DNA of 64,000 nucleotides from Triatoma infestans (GCA_011037195.1 JAAEAF010014402.1:157116-221115); one strand, 5' to 3'. Numbered from the stretch's first letter, positions 46,060-56,641 are shown. Numbers and translations: made by a program. Notes: generated from the sequence alone by a model not told the origin.

Positions 46060-46225
46060 TTGATTAGTTATAAACCGGCGTTTATTACAATAGGCTTCTT
46101 CACGGTGGCATCGACTTGAATGCCAAAGCAAAACTGCCACTGGCTTGAATACTTGGACATTCAAGGCGACACTATCCTGAAGAAGTCTATTGCAATAACT
46201 TCGGTTTATAACGAACCACTCAACG
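46060..46225. repeat. Imperfect inverted repeat with degenerate hammerhead-like sequence
   Basis: Arms 46068-46122 and 46166-46222 pair (TTATAAACCG...CTTCTTCA... versus ...TGAAGAAG...CGGTTTATAA). The right arm has CTGAAGA then AAGTCTATTGCAATAACTTC, a possible helix II, but the GAAA and cleavage triplet are not preserved. Could be a decayed HHR foldback. Confidence 0.4.
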
Positions 46226-46264
46226 CGACAACCTAAGTATTTTTAAAAAATTATAAAGACAGTT

Positions 46265-46709
46265 TAGTGCTAAGAGATACTTAAAGTCATAACTCTCTCA
46301 GTCCCCCCCCGCCGCCGCCGCCAAATCAAAAATTCTGGAAAAATATTTGAAATAAATGTGATAGGCATTTATGTGTAATATATATGAATTTTAAAGAAAA
46401 TCGTTGGTGCCATTTTCTAAAAATTGCAAAAAACTGTAAATCAATGATGCAGTAAAGTAGTATTTACTGTTGATGGATTTTGCCCGAAACCTTCGTGCCA
46501 GATGTGATGATAGTCTAACGGAACTACAAGTATGAGCTCCCTACGATTTTTCGTTTTTGAGAGAGACACACATACACGGTGACAGACCATTCGTTAAGAA
46601 TATTTTTTTTGCAATCAGGGGACCTCAAAACATATATTTCCGGTAAACCCAATTTCTAAGATTTGAACAATCGCAGTACTTCCTCTTACCAGAAGTAAGA
46701 GAAAGTAAT
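46265..46709 (+). mobile_element. HINE-like element, 5'-truncated partial copy
   Basis: Has one module and the 3' end (GAACAATCGCAGTACTTCCT, CTTACCAGAAGTAAGAGAAAGTA). It and the next copy form a block resembling 51330-52208. Confidence 0.6.
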
Positions 46710-46808
46710 AGTTATTGTAAATATTGCTTATACTTTGATATTATATTATTATTTCATTCATTTATTTTTATCTTCATATTTTCTTTATATTTTGACTTGT
46801 TAAAAAAA

Positions 46809-47572
46809 TCTGGTGTAAAACACTCACACAACTTTCTCTTACTCCTTTTCTCAAAATTATAATTGACAAATAATATAATTTGTGTACCAAATATAACGAA
46901 ATTCGTCGAAAACTGACAAAACTTTTCAGTAAATGCGCACTTCCGGCTTACTAATTTATTTCTAATTAATTTTGTTTGGATGATAGAATTATATAATCAA
47001 CTATGATACCACTTTAGAGGAAGCTGTAACCGCCCTCCCCTAAAAGTACCTTTAAACGAATTTTCCCAGAGAAATGTTTTTTAATAAAAGATGTAGGTTT
47101 TTGTATGTTTAGTTTATATACGAAGTTTCAAGAAAATCGCGAAAAAGTGAAAAAATCATTTAGTAAAGTGTTAAAACAACGCACTATCGGTTATTCTATT
47201 TTTTTCAAACTCGGAATTTCAACAACATATTTAATTATAATTATTATTATTTAGATGACAGAATTGTCTAATAAACTGAAATAGCAGTTAAAATGAAAAC
47301 CTAACCCCAACCTTCCCCCGTAAGTGCCCTAAATGAATTTTTCCAGAGAAATGTTTCAAATAAAAGTTGTAGCTCTTTGTATGTGTAGATGATATACCAA
47401 GTTTGAAGAAAATCGTTGGAGCCATTTTTGAGAAAATTGCAGAAACGTAAAAAAAAAAAACTTGTAAAGTGATACTTCCGGTTGAGGAAACGCATCGTCA
47501 GATCCCATGGTGATACCTAAACGTAATATCAAGTTTCAACTTTCTACGGTTTTTCGTTTTTGAGCTATGCTG
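46809..47572 (+). mobile_element. HINE-like element, copy 6, interrupted at 3' end
   Basis: TCTGGTGTAAAACACTCACA and ACTTTCTCTTACTCC at the 5' end, two modules, then it stops at gagctatgctgttc where a family B foldback begins. The 3' terminus is missing. Confidence 0.65.
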
Positions 47573-47596
47573 TTCCGTAGCTTCGATATTTCTGAG

Positions 47597-47638
47597 ATTC
47601 CTGACAGGTTTCAGATTTTCATCCATCGTCAGAATAAA
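47597..47638 (-). ncRNA. Hammerhead ribozyme motif, family B, core intact
   Basis: On minus: ATT, CTGACGA (47632-47626), helix II GGAT-GAAA-ATCT (one wobble), GAAA (47612-47609), CCTGTC, then AGGAAT. The GTC triplet is intact. Helix I ATT/AGGAAT pairs imperfectly (an A-G mismatch at the third pair). Confidence 0.55.
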
Positions 47639-47788
47639 GTTATTAAGTTCGTGTAGAGAGTTTAGTTCAATTTAATGTTTCTGTTACACACTTCACTTGT
47701 TGACTTGTTGATTGTATGTCAAGTCAACAAGTGTAATGTGTGACAGAAACATTAAGTTGAACTAAACTCTCTACAGAAACTTGATAAT

Positions 47789-47829
47789 TTACTCTGACGA
47801 TGGATGAAAATCCGAAACCGGGCAGGAAT
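47789..47829 (+). ncRNA. Hammerhead motif, family B, cleavage-site pair mutated
   Basis: CTGACGA 47794-47800, helix II GGAT-GAAA-ATCC perfect, GAAA, then CCGGGC instead of CCGGTC, so the U pairing with the last A of GAAA is lost. Probably inactive. Confidence 0.5.
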
Positions 47830-47879
47830 ATCAGAAATTATGTAGGCTACAACGGATAAAATACCAAATATAAATTTAG

Positions 47880-47960
47880 CAATTATTTGCGGGGGACTCC
47901 ATCTAGGGCGCCTTCCAGTTACAAGTCTTAGCTCTGTACCATTCTACCAAATTCGCTCCA
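47880..47960 (-). mobile_element. tRNA-like fragment (family 2-like SINE head)
   Basis: On minus: GGTAGAATGGTACAGAGC then AAGACTTGTAACTGGAAGGC. This resembles the family 2 head with loss of the B-box. Confidence 0.35.
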
Positions 47961-48159
47961 ATTTACTGAATAATTTTATCACTTTTTTGCTGTGAATAAT
48001 AAAAAACATAAAACTGTTTTCGATAAAATAGTTACTTTAAATTTCTTTAGAAGCTGATATAGGTACAAGTTATTTTAAATAAGTTACTGGATACATTGAT
48101 TTTGGAAGCTTTGGGAGAGTGTTGGAGGTTATGTTTACTATACTAGTGCTAGTTTCACT

Positions 48160-48342
48160 AGCTTTTTTATTCCCCACAATATGTTATACTAGTTATTTTT
48201 ATTCCCCACAATATGTTATACTAGTTATTTTTATTCCCCACAATATGTTATACTAGTTATTTTTATTCCCCACAATATGTTATACTAGTTATTTTTATTC
48301 CCCACAATATGTTATACTAGTTATTTTTATTCCCCACAATAT
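48160..48342. repeat. 32-bp minisatellite, about six units
   Basis: Unit TTATTTTTATTCCCCACAAT plus ATGTTATACTAG, 32 bp. CCCCACAATATG occurs six times at a 32-bp period, with almost identical units, suggesting recent expansion. Flanks are unrelated. Confidence 0.9.
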
Positions 48343-49206
48343 GAAGCCACATTTGCGGATATTGACAACTAGTGATCGGTGAATAACTTCCGGATTTGTA
48401 GAGAGATTTGCATTATTGATCGTGATGTTAGTGACGATAATACTGCTATGTAGAGGGGTTCAGGAACGAAGTCTTTAGGGAACATTTACACGTACAGGAA
48501 TTATAGAGGAGTAGTACACTGGTGGGGGAGAACTTTCTTTCGTTCGCGTGCTAAAAATTCACAAATTCCAAGTTATCGACGGTCATCAGTTTTTAAAAAG
48601 GAAAAATGTTAATAAAAAATTAAGTATTGCCGATTTTTATTGAAATTTGACTGAAAATTAGCTGAAATTTCCCATAAAGTAAGTAGTAAATACAGTAATA
48701 TCAAATAAAATTGAAAATTAAACTCCTAATTTATTATAATAATCGGTAAAAAGATACTTAATTAATGAGATTTTTGATATTATTTCGATACTGGTAAATA
48801 TTTGGTCACTTTTAGTAATACAAACACCGAACTAGATTCAGCAGTCATTTTTTTTCTTGAACTATCTTTTATAAAAATTCATTTCGGAAAATAATGACAC
48901 GTAAGCATTTGTAAAATGTTCGAAAATTCAAAGGGGAAACTTCAGAATAGACCGCGTATATTGCTTTTACATATCGTAAAAAAATTAAACTGTGTAATAA
49001 AAATAATGATATTGTCACTTTTGTAAACTATAATTATTAATAAGTGGACTGTAGATAATTTTTTGAACCAAAACACTTTAAATTTTATTAAATATTTTCA
49101 AAGCCAAATGAATACAGTTTTAAAGTACAAATATTTCAAAGCTACATGATCTTGAAAATTGACCAAAGCAGTAAATTTTAGAACTCTATTGATACTTCAA
49201 TCTAGA
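48343..49206. other. AT-rich DNA, nothing recognised
   Basis: No gene or shared repeat seen. Confidence 0.4.
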
Positions 49207-49400
49207 TTAATACATATTGACTGGTAACACGCTAGACTTCCATGCTGAAGTCTCGGATTCGAGTCCAGTGTTGCCGTTACATTTTCTCTTCCTAGGAGCG
49301 TTTACATCTCACTGGTGCCGGTAAAGAGAGAATCTGGCCCGGAGGCGCCGCCAGTGCATGGAGAAGGCTCCGGGGTGCGCGCGCAAATAGATCTTCCAGG
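49207..49400 (+). mobile_element. tRNA-derived SINE, family 1, truncated head
   Basis: ACTGGTAACACGCTAGACTT, B-box-like GGATTCGAGTCC, then CTTCCTAGGAGCGTTTACAT and GGAGAAGGCTCCG. The A-box portion is missing. Confidence 0.6.
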
Positions 49401-49760
49401 TTTATAGCTTAATTAATGAAAATAGTCAGAAATTGTCATAGCTTTCTTGAAACCAAGCCTTTTAGCTCTCCGGCTTAAAAAAACTCGCAACTTCTGCGAC
49501 GTAATGAAATGATGAAACATAAAAATCTAGCGGCGTGTTGTGTTTGATGTACTAGTTATGAGCATGGACTTGTAACTGAGAGGTCCCTAGTTTGAAAACC
49601 GCGTATAAACTGCTTAAATTTATACTAGTTAAAAAATATTAATAGTAAAGTATTTGTTTCCGCCCCTCGACCACGACACCAAATTTGGCAGTTGGACGGT
49701 TAAGCATGTCTGAAAAAATAGGCATTACTTGAAATTATATAACAGTCTGGTGTCAAAAAC
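49401..49760 (+). mobile_element. tRNA-like SINE, family 2
   Basis: Matches 45540-45860 from the leader (ataaaaatctagcggcg) through TAGTTATGAGCATGGACTTG to TTGGCAGTTGGACGGTTAAG. It abuts the family 1 SINE. Confidence 0.65.
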
Positions 49761-50440
49761 TCATATTACTTAAAATTTAATGTAAATCTATTCCAAAACT
49801 ATACTGATTGTGATGACAGAAATCCGTCGATAAAACTAAAGAATGTAAATTGTACGTTTCTGCATGTGTATGTGTGTACGATATTTCAGTGGTGAATCTA
49901 ATAGATATCTTTTGTAAGTTTTCATGTGCCAGTAAAATTTTCGAACTTGCCACCTCGGCTGCGCATGCCATGGATCCACCATCACTGGTGTATGATTCAC
50001 ATGAAAATATCGCTCAGATTTTGGGATTGGAGAATAAGGATGCGCTTGAACTACCACCCTTCATGGCATACCCACTCAAAACCTTGTGCGATATCTAGAA
50101 AGAATGCAAGGCAAATACTACTTCAATTCAAGGGAGGAATCGATAGCGTCTAGAACCCAGACCAGAACCAGAGTTCCTGGTGTGTTGCTGAATTCGAACT
50201 GTTGGGGAGGGATTATGTTAAGTTCAGTTGCGTATAAACTGGGTAGGTTCATCGGATGCTGGGTTAGTGACAGATCTTCAAGTTCCTACCAAAACTTGTT
50301 GCTTCGGCGGCGGCCTTCTGCTTCCAATAATGTCGCGTTATTGTATGAAATTCGTTTGTACATTTAATAATCATAATGAACAAGCGCCACACGCTTAGTG
50401 GAGAGAAATGTGATGTATTGTATCTTGTACAATGATAAAA
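49761..50440. other. Unassigned region of mixed composition
   Basis: 49850-50380 is less AT-rich than its neighbours and has overlapping short open frames in several frames, none recognised. A decayed mobile-element gene is possible. Confidence 0.2.
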
Positions 50441-50444
50441 ATAA

Positions 50445-51421
50445 TCTGGTGTGATACACTCACACAGCTTTCGTTTATTCCAATTTTCAAAATTGTGATT
50501 GACAAATTTTATAGTTAGTATACCAAATTTAATGAAATTCGTTGGTGTTTTTATGGAGAAAATCGCAAAAACTATACAAAAATGTTCGGTAAAAGCGACT
50601 TCCGGATTACTAATTTTTGTAATTTATCTATTTATTTCTAATTAATTTTGTTTGGATGGTAGAATTGTATAATCAACTATGATAGAGTGCACTATTAAGG
50701 AAAACAATCCCCACCCCTCGCCCAAAAGCCCCCTTAAATGACTTTAGCAGAAGAAATGTTTCAAATAAAAGTTGTAGCTATTTATATGAATGTGTAGTTC
50801 ATATTCTAAGTTTAAAGAAAATAGAGTCGTTTTAGAGAAAATACCAGAAAACTGAAAAATACTTAGTAAAAACGCACTTCCGGTCATCCGATTTTTTCAA
50901 ATTCGGAATTTCATCAACATATTTAATACGAATTAAGATTATTTAGTTGACAGAATTGTGTAATATACAGAAATAGCACTTTAGAGGAAAACCTAAACCC
51001 ATACTTCCCCCAAAAGTGCCCTTACATAAATTTTCCCAGAGAAAAGTTTAAAGTAAAAGTTGTATCATCTTTTATGAGTAGTTGATATACTAAGTTTCAA
51101 GAAAATTGTTGTGGCCATTTTCGGGAAAATCGCGGGAAAGTAAAAAAAAATACTTCTTAGGTATTTCCGGTTGAGGAATTTTGACAGATAACCTACTGTC
51201 GGATCCCATGGTGATACCCAAACGGAATATAAAGTTTGAACTTTCTACGATTTTACGTTTTTGAACTATGCTATTCATATACCCACACACACAGAGATCA
51301 TTTTCTAAAGATCACTTTTTTTGGACTCAGGGGACCTCAAAACAGATATTTCCGGTGAAAACCCAATTTCTAAGATTTGAACAATCGCAGTACTTCCTCT
51401 TATCAGGAGTAAGAGAAAGTA
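50445..51421 (+). mobile_element. HINE-like element, copy 7, near full length
   Basis: TCTGGTGTGATACACTCACA at the 5' end, modules near 50730 and 51030, and 3' end CAGTACTTCCTCTTATCAGGAGTAAGAGAAAGTA. Length about 977 bp. Confidence 0.72.
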
Positions 51422-51518
51422 ATAATTGTGAAAATTGCTTATAATTTGATATTATATTATTATTTCATTCATTTATTTTTATCTTCATATTTTTTCTTTA
51501 TATTTTGATGTAAAAAAA

Positions 51519-52208
51519 TCTGGTGTGGTAAAATATTTTCTCAAAATTATGATTGACAAATTGATAGTGATATAGACCAAATATAGATGTTAATGATATA
51601 GACCAAATATAACGAAATTCGTCGAAAACTGACAAAACTTTTCAATAAATGCGCACTTCCGGCTTACTAATTTTCTTAAAACTCGGAATTTTGGCCATCT
51701 ATTTATTTCTAATTAATTTTGTTTGAATGATAGAATTATATAATCAACTATGATACCACTTTAGAGGAAGCTGTCGCCCCCCCTCTCCTAAAAAAAGTAC
51801 CCTTAAATGAATTTTCCCAGAGAAATGTTTTTAATAAAAGATGTAGATCTTTGTTTGTTTAGTTTATATATGAGTTTCAAGAAAATCGTCGGAGCCATTT
51901 TTGAGAAAATCGCGAAAAAGTGAAAAAAACAATCATTTAGTAAAGTGGTTAAAGTAAACGCACTTCCGTTATCCGATTTTTTCAAACTCGGAATTTCAAC
52001 AACATATTTTAATTAGAATTAATATTATTTAGATGACAGAATTGTGTAATAAACTGAAATACCACTTTAGATGAAAACCTAAGCCCACCCCACAGAAGTG
52101 TCCTTAAATGAATTTTCCCGGAGAAATGTTTCAAATAAAAGTTGCGATATTTCCGGTGAAAACTCAATATCTAAAATTTGACACGATCTCTAGGAGTAAG
52201 AGAAAGTA
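51519..52208 (+). mobile_element. HINE-like element, copy 8, internally deleted 3' part
   Basis: Starts TCTGGTGTGG, shares with copy 6 diagnostic variants such as accactttagaggaagctgt, and ends GACACGATCTCTAGGAGTAAGAGAAAGTA. The second module is cut after gtttcaaataaaagttg. Confidence 0.68.
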
Positions 52209-53204
52209 AAAAAAAAGGCAAATAAATAATGAAAAGAATTAGATCCAGTTATTATTATTCTCTTGACGCAGCAAGGACGATAACTCTTCTTTAATTACCT
52301 CCAGTATTTTATGTTTACTCCAAACATTAGATGGATGAGGCCGCCATTCATGAAATTCCATTCACTCTCATTCATGAGAATGATTAGCTCCATAGGCATT
52401 CAATTTCACCTTCAATTCTTCTTCTTCTCCTTTTTGCCGCCTTCCATGATTAAAACTGATAAATCTCAAAATAAAGTGATTTTAAAATGATCTACAAGGA
52501 AGCAATCCTTACTTAATTATTACTATAGTTGTAAACTTAACATTGATAGGAAGCACTCAGCTGTTATCAATCAGATAAAGCCGTACATAAAGTCAGCGAT
52601 AAAGTTCTCCTCACGTCTGCCCTCTTCAACTGATATAAACTCATGTCTGTATTAGATGTATATATATATATTTTTTTTTTTTTTCTTTATACATGTCTTC
52701 TTTCTATCTTTTACATCCACCAGCTTACCTTTTTATTGTCCTTTTTCTTATCCCTTTAAAATCTAGAGATTTTTATTTTGGAAAATCAGCTCATATCATA
52801 AACTGAGCCACTTAAAGGATATGTGTTTTCAATAAATAAATCACTTTCCTTTACAAAAAGAAAAACCTTTTTAATATGTCCGAATGTTTGGTGCCAGTAA
52901 AAAACATGACTAACAAAAAAAAAAACATACATCAGGCTTGTCTGGTATAATTTACAATTGTCAAAATAGATCTCACTTGTCTTAAACTGGGACAGTAAGA
53001 AATTAATGTGACATTCCCATTGTAGTTTGTAGTCCACCGAGACTTATTTTTCTTTTGTATTATAAATCATTTTAATGATTTCATAAATTCAGTTTAACTG
53101 GGAATTGTAGGATGTGTATGTGATTAATTTTGTATGGTCAAGTGATATGTAGTGTTAGTCCATTCATAAAAATAACTCTGGCTTTTTCACAGAAGAATTT
53201 CCGT
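52209..53204. other. DNA without recognised genes
   Basis: 52330-52450 is somewhat GC-richer (gaggccgccattcatgaaattcc) but unexplained. A TA/T-rich run lies at 52659-52685. Confidence 0.35.
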
Positions 53205-53452
53205 TCAGAGATTATTATAGGTTTTTCGAGAATGGGATGATAAGTTTCCGACAACACAAAGAAGAAACAAAAAAATAATGACGATAAATTCATTTTGTTT
53301 CTCTACAAAATCTCCTCGTAAATTTAAACACTTGCGCCACCGGTGCTCAGTGTTCGGATTCCTTTTATGTAGGGCGCTTTCGTCCAAGTCTGCAAAATAG
53401 GCGTTCGTCTCTGAGGTGACTTCAGAATTGGATCCATGTTTGTTCCAGCATG

Positions 53453-53837
53453 GAATCTTTTCAACATCAGAAACATTTTCTGTTGTAGCCTGCTTCATTT
53501 TGTGGTCATCGACCGGTTTCGGGTTTTTCAGACACAGTGTGACAACACAGACTTGCACAGAGCAAATTTAGTTTACACACTGACTGGTGTTTTTAACTGT
53601 ATTTAAAACTTTCTAGTATTTAAAACAGTTTTAAATACAGTTAAAAGCACCAGTCAGTGTGTAAACTAAATTTGCTCTGTGCAAGTCTTTGTTGTCACAC
53701 TATCTGAAAAACGCATCCTGAAGATGGGCGAACGCCCAAAACCGGTCGATGACCACAAAATGAAGCAGGCTACCACGAAAAATGTCTCTGCTTTCCAGCT
53801 CTACGGAACCAACCACCACAACAACGAATCTTTTCAA
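53453..53837. mobile_element. Foldback element, HHR family A, with 12-bp target-site duplication
   Basis: GAATCTTTTCAA is repeated exactly at 53453-53464 and 53826-53837. Between them, arms of about 170-185 bp meet at a centre near 53610-53625 (TTTAAATACAG/CTGTATTTAAA type palindrome). Removing the 361-bp element and one repeat restores mariner DNA, showing a discrete insertion. The left arm has lost the ribozyme core between TTTTTC and GGGTTTC. Confidence 0.85.
53714..53751 (+). ncRNA. Hammerhead motif, family A, G12 mutated
   Basis: CATC, CTGAAGA (53718-53724), helix II GGGC-GAAC-GCCC perfect, then AAAA in place of GAAA, CCGGTC, GATG. G12 to A should abolish cleavage. Confidence 0.5.
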
Positions 53838-54690
53838 GTTTGTTTTTTTTCCACACCATTCGAGCGGTGCCTGAGCTTGCGCTCACACCCGCCCAGAGAA
53901 GCTATCATCTTCAGAAAGAGCGATTTTCTTTCATGAATTTTCTAGTTTGGGAAGAGGCCACGCCTGGTGAATAGGGTGCATGCGCCGCCCACTTCAACCT
54001 TCAATTCATGAATATTGGCCATCACATAAAAGAGCTTTGTGGTTGAGAACGTTGTCCTGATGAAACAGAACTTTCTTCTTCTTCGCCATACCTGGCATAT
54101 TTTCGTTAATGTTTTGTTTTAACTGGACCAGAAGGTTAGAATAATATTCGGCATTAATCATTCCTGCCTTTTTCTACATAATCTACCAACAAGATTCCTT
54201 TAGCGACCCAAAAAAATTTGTGGCCATCCCTGCCGATGGACCGCTTTTCGCCTTTTTCGGCGTTGGTTCTCCCTTACCTGTCACTGTTTTGATTGATGTT
54301 TTTGTCTCGGGCGTATAATGGTGGATTCAGTTTTCGTCCACACTACAAACCGCCGCAAAAAGTTTGTTGGGTTTGACTCGTAGAGAGCCAAACATTGTTC
54401 CGACATCATCACGCGTTGCCGTTTTTTATATTTTTTTTTTTTTTTAAACGTGGCACTCACCGTGTCAATGACAATTTTTTCATTCCCAATATTTCATTTA
54501 GGATGTGATGTGCCCTTTCTTTCGATATGCCAACAATCTCAGCTACTCTTGTCAGTTTCAAACGGCGATCATTCATTATGGTTTTGTGGACTTTTATTTG
54601 GGATAATTTCTTCGATTATAGCCGATATTGTTCTTCCATGCACTTTTAGTTATATTATTGTAAGGCAAATATTGCAAGATGGAATGAAAG

Positions 54691-55149
54691 TTACGTCTTT
54701 ATAGCATTATTTTACTATTGAAAATTATGAATGCTTGCCCTATCTAGCGGATAGTTTTTGTATTACATGTAAGTAGTAAGAGTCATGTTACGAATGAATA
54801 CATGGGGACCAAGAATTGTCTTATTTGAAAATGACATAGATTAAACATATTATTGTAATATATTTTTTGTTTTGATTAATTAATTAAAAGAGATCTTTTA
54901 TTTAATTTTGTAAACATGATTAATAGATTATATGTAACTTTTATTCTTGTTTATTCTAATTGAAAATGATAATGATTTTTGTTTTGACAGTAAAAAAAAT
55001 TTATATAAAATTAAATGAAAACAAAGTTTTAGAAGCTTATTAGTATAATAAATAATTCCTTATTTATATAAAGAAAAATAAATAGTATATATACAGATAA
55101 AAATATATAGATATAAATTTTTATTTGATATAAATGTGAGCCGGCCAAT
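54691..55149. other. AT-rich DNA, nothing recognised
   Basis: No gene seen. Confidence 0.4.
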
Positions 55150-55400
55150 ATAAGATGAGAGAGGGCAAACTGCCAGTAACAGTGGAGAGTTATATGAATG
55201 AGTTGTTCAGTAAGGCCACTATGCAGTAACAGATCAATAAGTATGGCCTCCTCTGTCTGTGTGCCACATTGCCACCTCCTACAAACTCGCTACCTACCTT
55301 ACTACTACTGCCACCACGGGTATAACTTCTCTTCAGTTAGTTGAACTCTCCTTCCATCATCAACATCATCATCGTTTCCTTATTTCCACAAAACAACCAG
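55150..55400. promoter_or_regulatory. GC-richer trinucleotide island (speculative regulatory)
   Basis: ggccaatataagatgagagag at about 55143-55163, two copies of gcagtaaca/cagtaaca, TACTACTACTGCCACCACGG at 55300-55319 and ATCATCAACATCATCATCG at 55357-55375. Similar in style to 890-1360 and 29110-29470. Confidence 0.2.
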
Positions 55401-55735
55401 TTTATTTCGTCTATAATCATTAGCTTTCTTTTAATTTTCCATTTATTATGTTTGAAAACTCTTTCCCAATTTACTTTACCTAATAATTTAAGAATTACAA
55501 TTTCTAGTTCAAAAATTCTTTATACATTTTTTTTTTTTTTTTTTTTTAACAAATTGTTTCACGCATGGTCCTCGGACATATTTGATAGAGAAGGAAATAT
55601 TCTTGCCAATATGGTTTTGCTAAAGAAGCCATAAAATTTAGGTTTATTTCGAATAGGATATTACTTACTAGTGACGCACCTGAAGATATCTTTTTCTGGA
55701 AAGCATATATTTTTACAGTGCTTAGAATCTGAGAT

Positions 55736-56029
55736 AAGGTCACACACAGGGAAGGGATTAACTCAGTGGTAGCGCGCTGGACTAGCAACGTGGAAGTCCC
55801 GGGTTCGAGTTCAGTTGCTGCCCTTAGATTTTTTTTTCTTTCTAGGAACCTCTTACAGCTCACACTGGTGGACAGTGTTGTCTGTAATGAAAGAACACTG
55901 TCCTGGAAGCCGGCAGTGCACTGAGAAGGCTACGAACTTTGGAGTAGCTATATGGACCCAGAAGAGCTTTGGAAAGCATAGAGCTTGGCCCCTCTCCTCA
56001 CACACAATAATAAAAAAAAAGGTCACACA
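55736..56029 (+). mobile_element. tRNA-derived SINE, family 1, full length with target-site duplication
   Basis: AAGGTCACACA is repeated exactly at 55736-55746 and 56019-56029. The head is GGGATTAACTCAGTGGTAGC (A-box) and GGGTTCGAGTTC (B-box); the body contains CTTTCTAGGAACCTCTTACA and GCCGGCAGTGCACTGAGAAG; an A-tail precedes the right repeat. Confidence 0.85.
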
Positions 56030-56356
56030 TCCTACCGCTGGTATATAAATCATAATTCCATTCACGAAAGACAGAAATGATATTAGACAGAAATTAAGAA
56101 TGCAGGTCTTTTTTACACGTCTAAAACACATTCCCCATTGGTTAACTAAGTCGAAAGAACTAACATCATATATCTTCCCCAGATCTTCTAAAAAAGTAAT
56201 GTTCCGAGAAAAATATTTCAAGTTTTTATGTCTATGCAGCTGAGCATTCTAAAATACTCAAAAACCCTATTCTATATTTTCCAGTTAACCGCTTTTCTTC
56301 AGATATGGAATTCTAGTAATGCTTTTTTTATTTTTATTGTAAATACAATATTATGC

Positions 56357-56641
56357 ACGTGATATTATGATACCCTATGGCGCAACAACCCATGAAAGGC
56401 CAAGGCTTGCTAGACGGCGATTTGAATATAAGGGGACGTGTGGTAAGCACGCCGCAGATCCCACGCTGTTTAGTTCCGGTCTTTACTATCTAGGGCGCTA
56501 CTAACTGTAGCTTCCCACTTTTCATCATGATGCTGGGTCAACATCGATTTTACCCTCACGGGAATCGAACCCTGAATTCTCGCACGAAAGGTGAGTGCGC
56601 TAGCCACTAGACCAACGGGTGAGGACGTGATGTTATGATAC
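56357..56641 (-). mobile_element. tRNA-derived SINE, family 3, with target-site duplication
   Basis: ACGTGATATTATGATAC (56357-56373) and ACGTGATGTTATGATAC (56625-56641) match at 16 of 17 positions. On minus the head reads TTGGTCTAGTGGCTAGCGCA (A-box) and AGGGTTCGATTCCCGTGAGG (B-box). The 3' end on minus is the ccatagggta side. Confidence 0.85.

Larger units (their letters stand above)
47573..47870. mobile_element. Foldback element, HHR family B
   Basis: Arms 47577-47716 and 47725-47868 are inverted copies around the centre TTGACTTGTTGATTGTATGTCAAGTCAA. Shared parts include TTTCTGTCACACATTACACT, TAGAGAGTTTAGTTCAA and the ribozyme. Left arm ribozyme on minus, right arm on plus. It cuts into a HINE-like element, so it is younger. 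Confidence 0.75.
53205..54690 (-). pseudogene. Mariner-family transposase (decayed, interrupted by foldback)
   Basis: Minus-strand fragments in order: KVHKTIMNDRRLKLTRVAEI, VGISKERAHHILNEILGMKK (helix-turn-helix), VVWTKTESTIIRPRQKHQSK (first catalytic block, Asp lost), VLFHQDNVLNHKALL (HQDN, second Asp), YSPGVASS (equivalent of YSPDLAPSD) and, beyond the insertion, SETNAYFADLDESALHKRNP and EHRWRKCLNLRGDFVEKQNE. Known mariner transposases carry D,D34D residues and about 345 codons. Two of the three acidic positions look changed and several frameshifts exist, so it is dead. The foldback at 53465-53825 lies in the C-terminal part. Confidence 0.85.

Noticed and set aside
48160..48342. CRISPR array
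   Set aside because: The 32-bp units are contiguous with no unique spacers, in a eukaryotic context; this is a minisatellite.
49850..50367. Possible host exon(s) in a less AT-rich stretch
   Set aside because: Several short overlapping frames, no recognised domain, no convincing splice pair; left as unassigned.
30116..52208. Interpretation of the HINE-like repeats as simple TIR MITEs
   Set aside because: The inverted repeats are subterminal at the 5' end, there is a 3' hairpin, and no consistent target-site duplication was seen; the Helentron-type reading fits better but is not proven.
54450..54704. 84-codon plus-strand frame with signal-peptide-like start
   Set aside because: It is antisense to the mariner transposase helix-turn-helix region.
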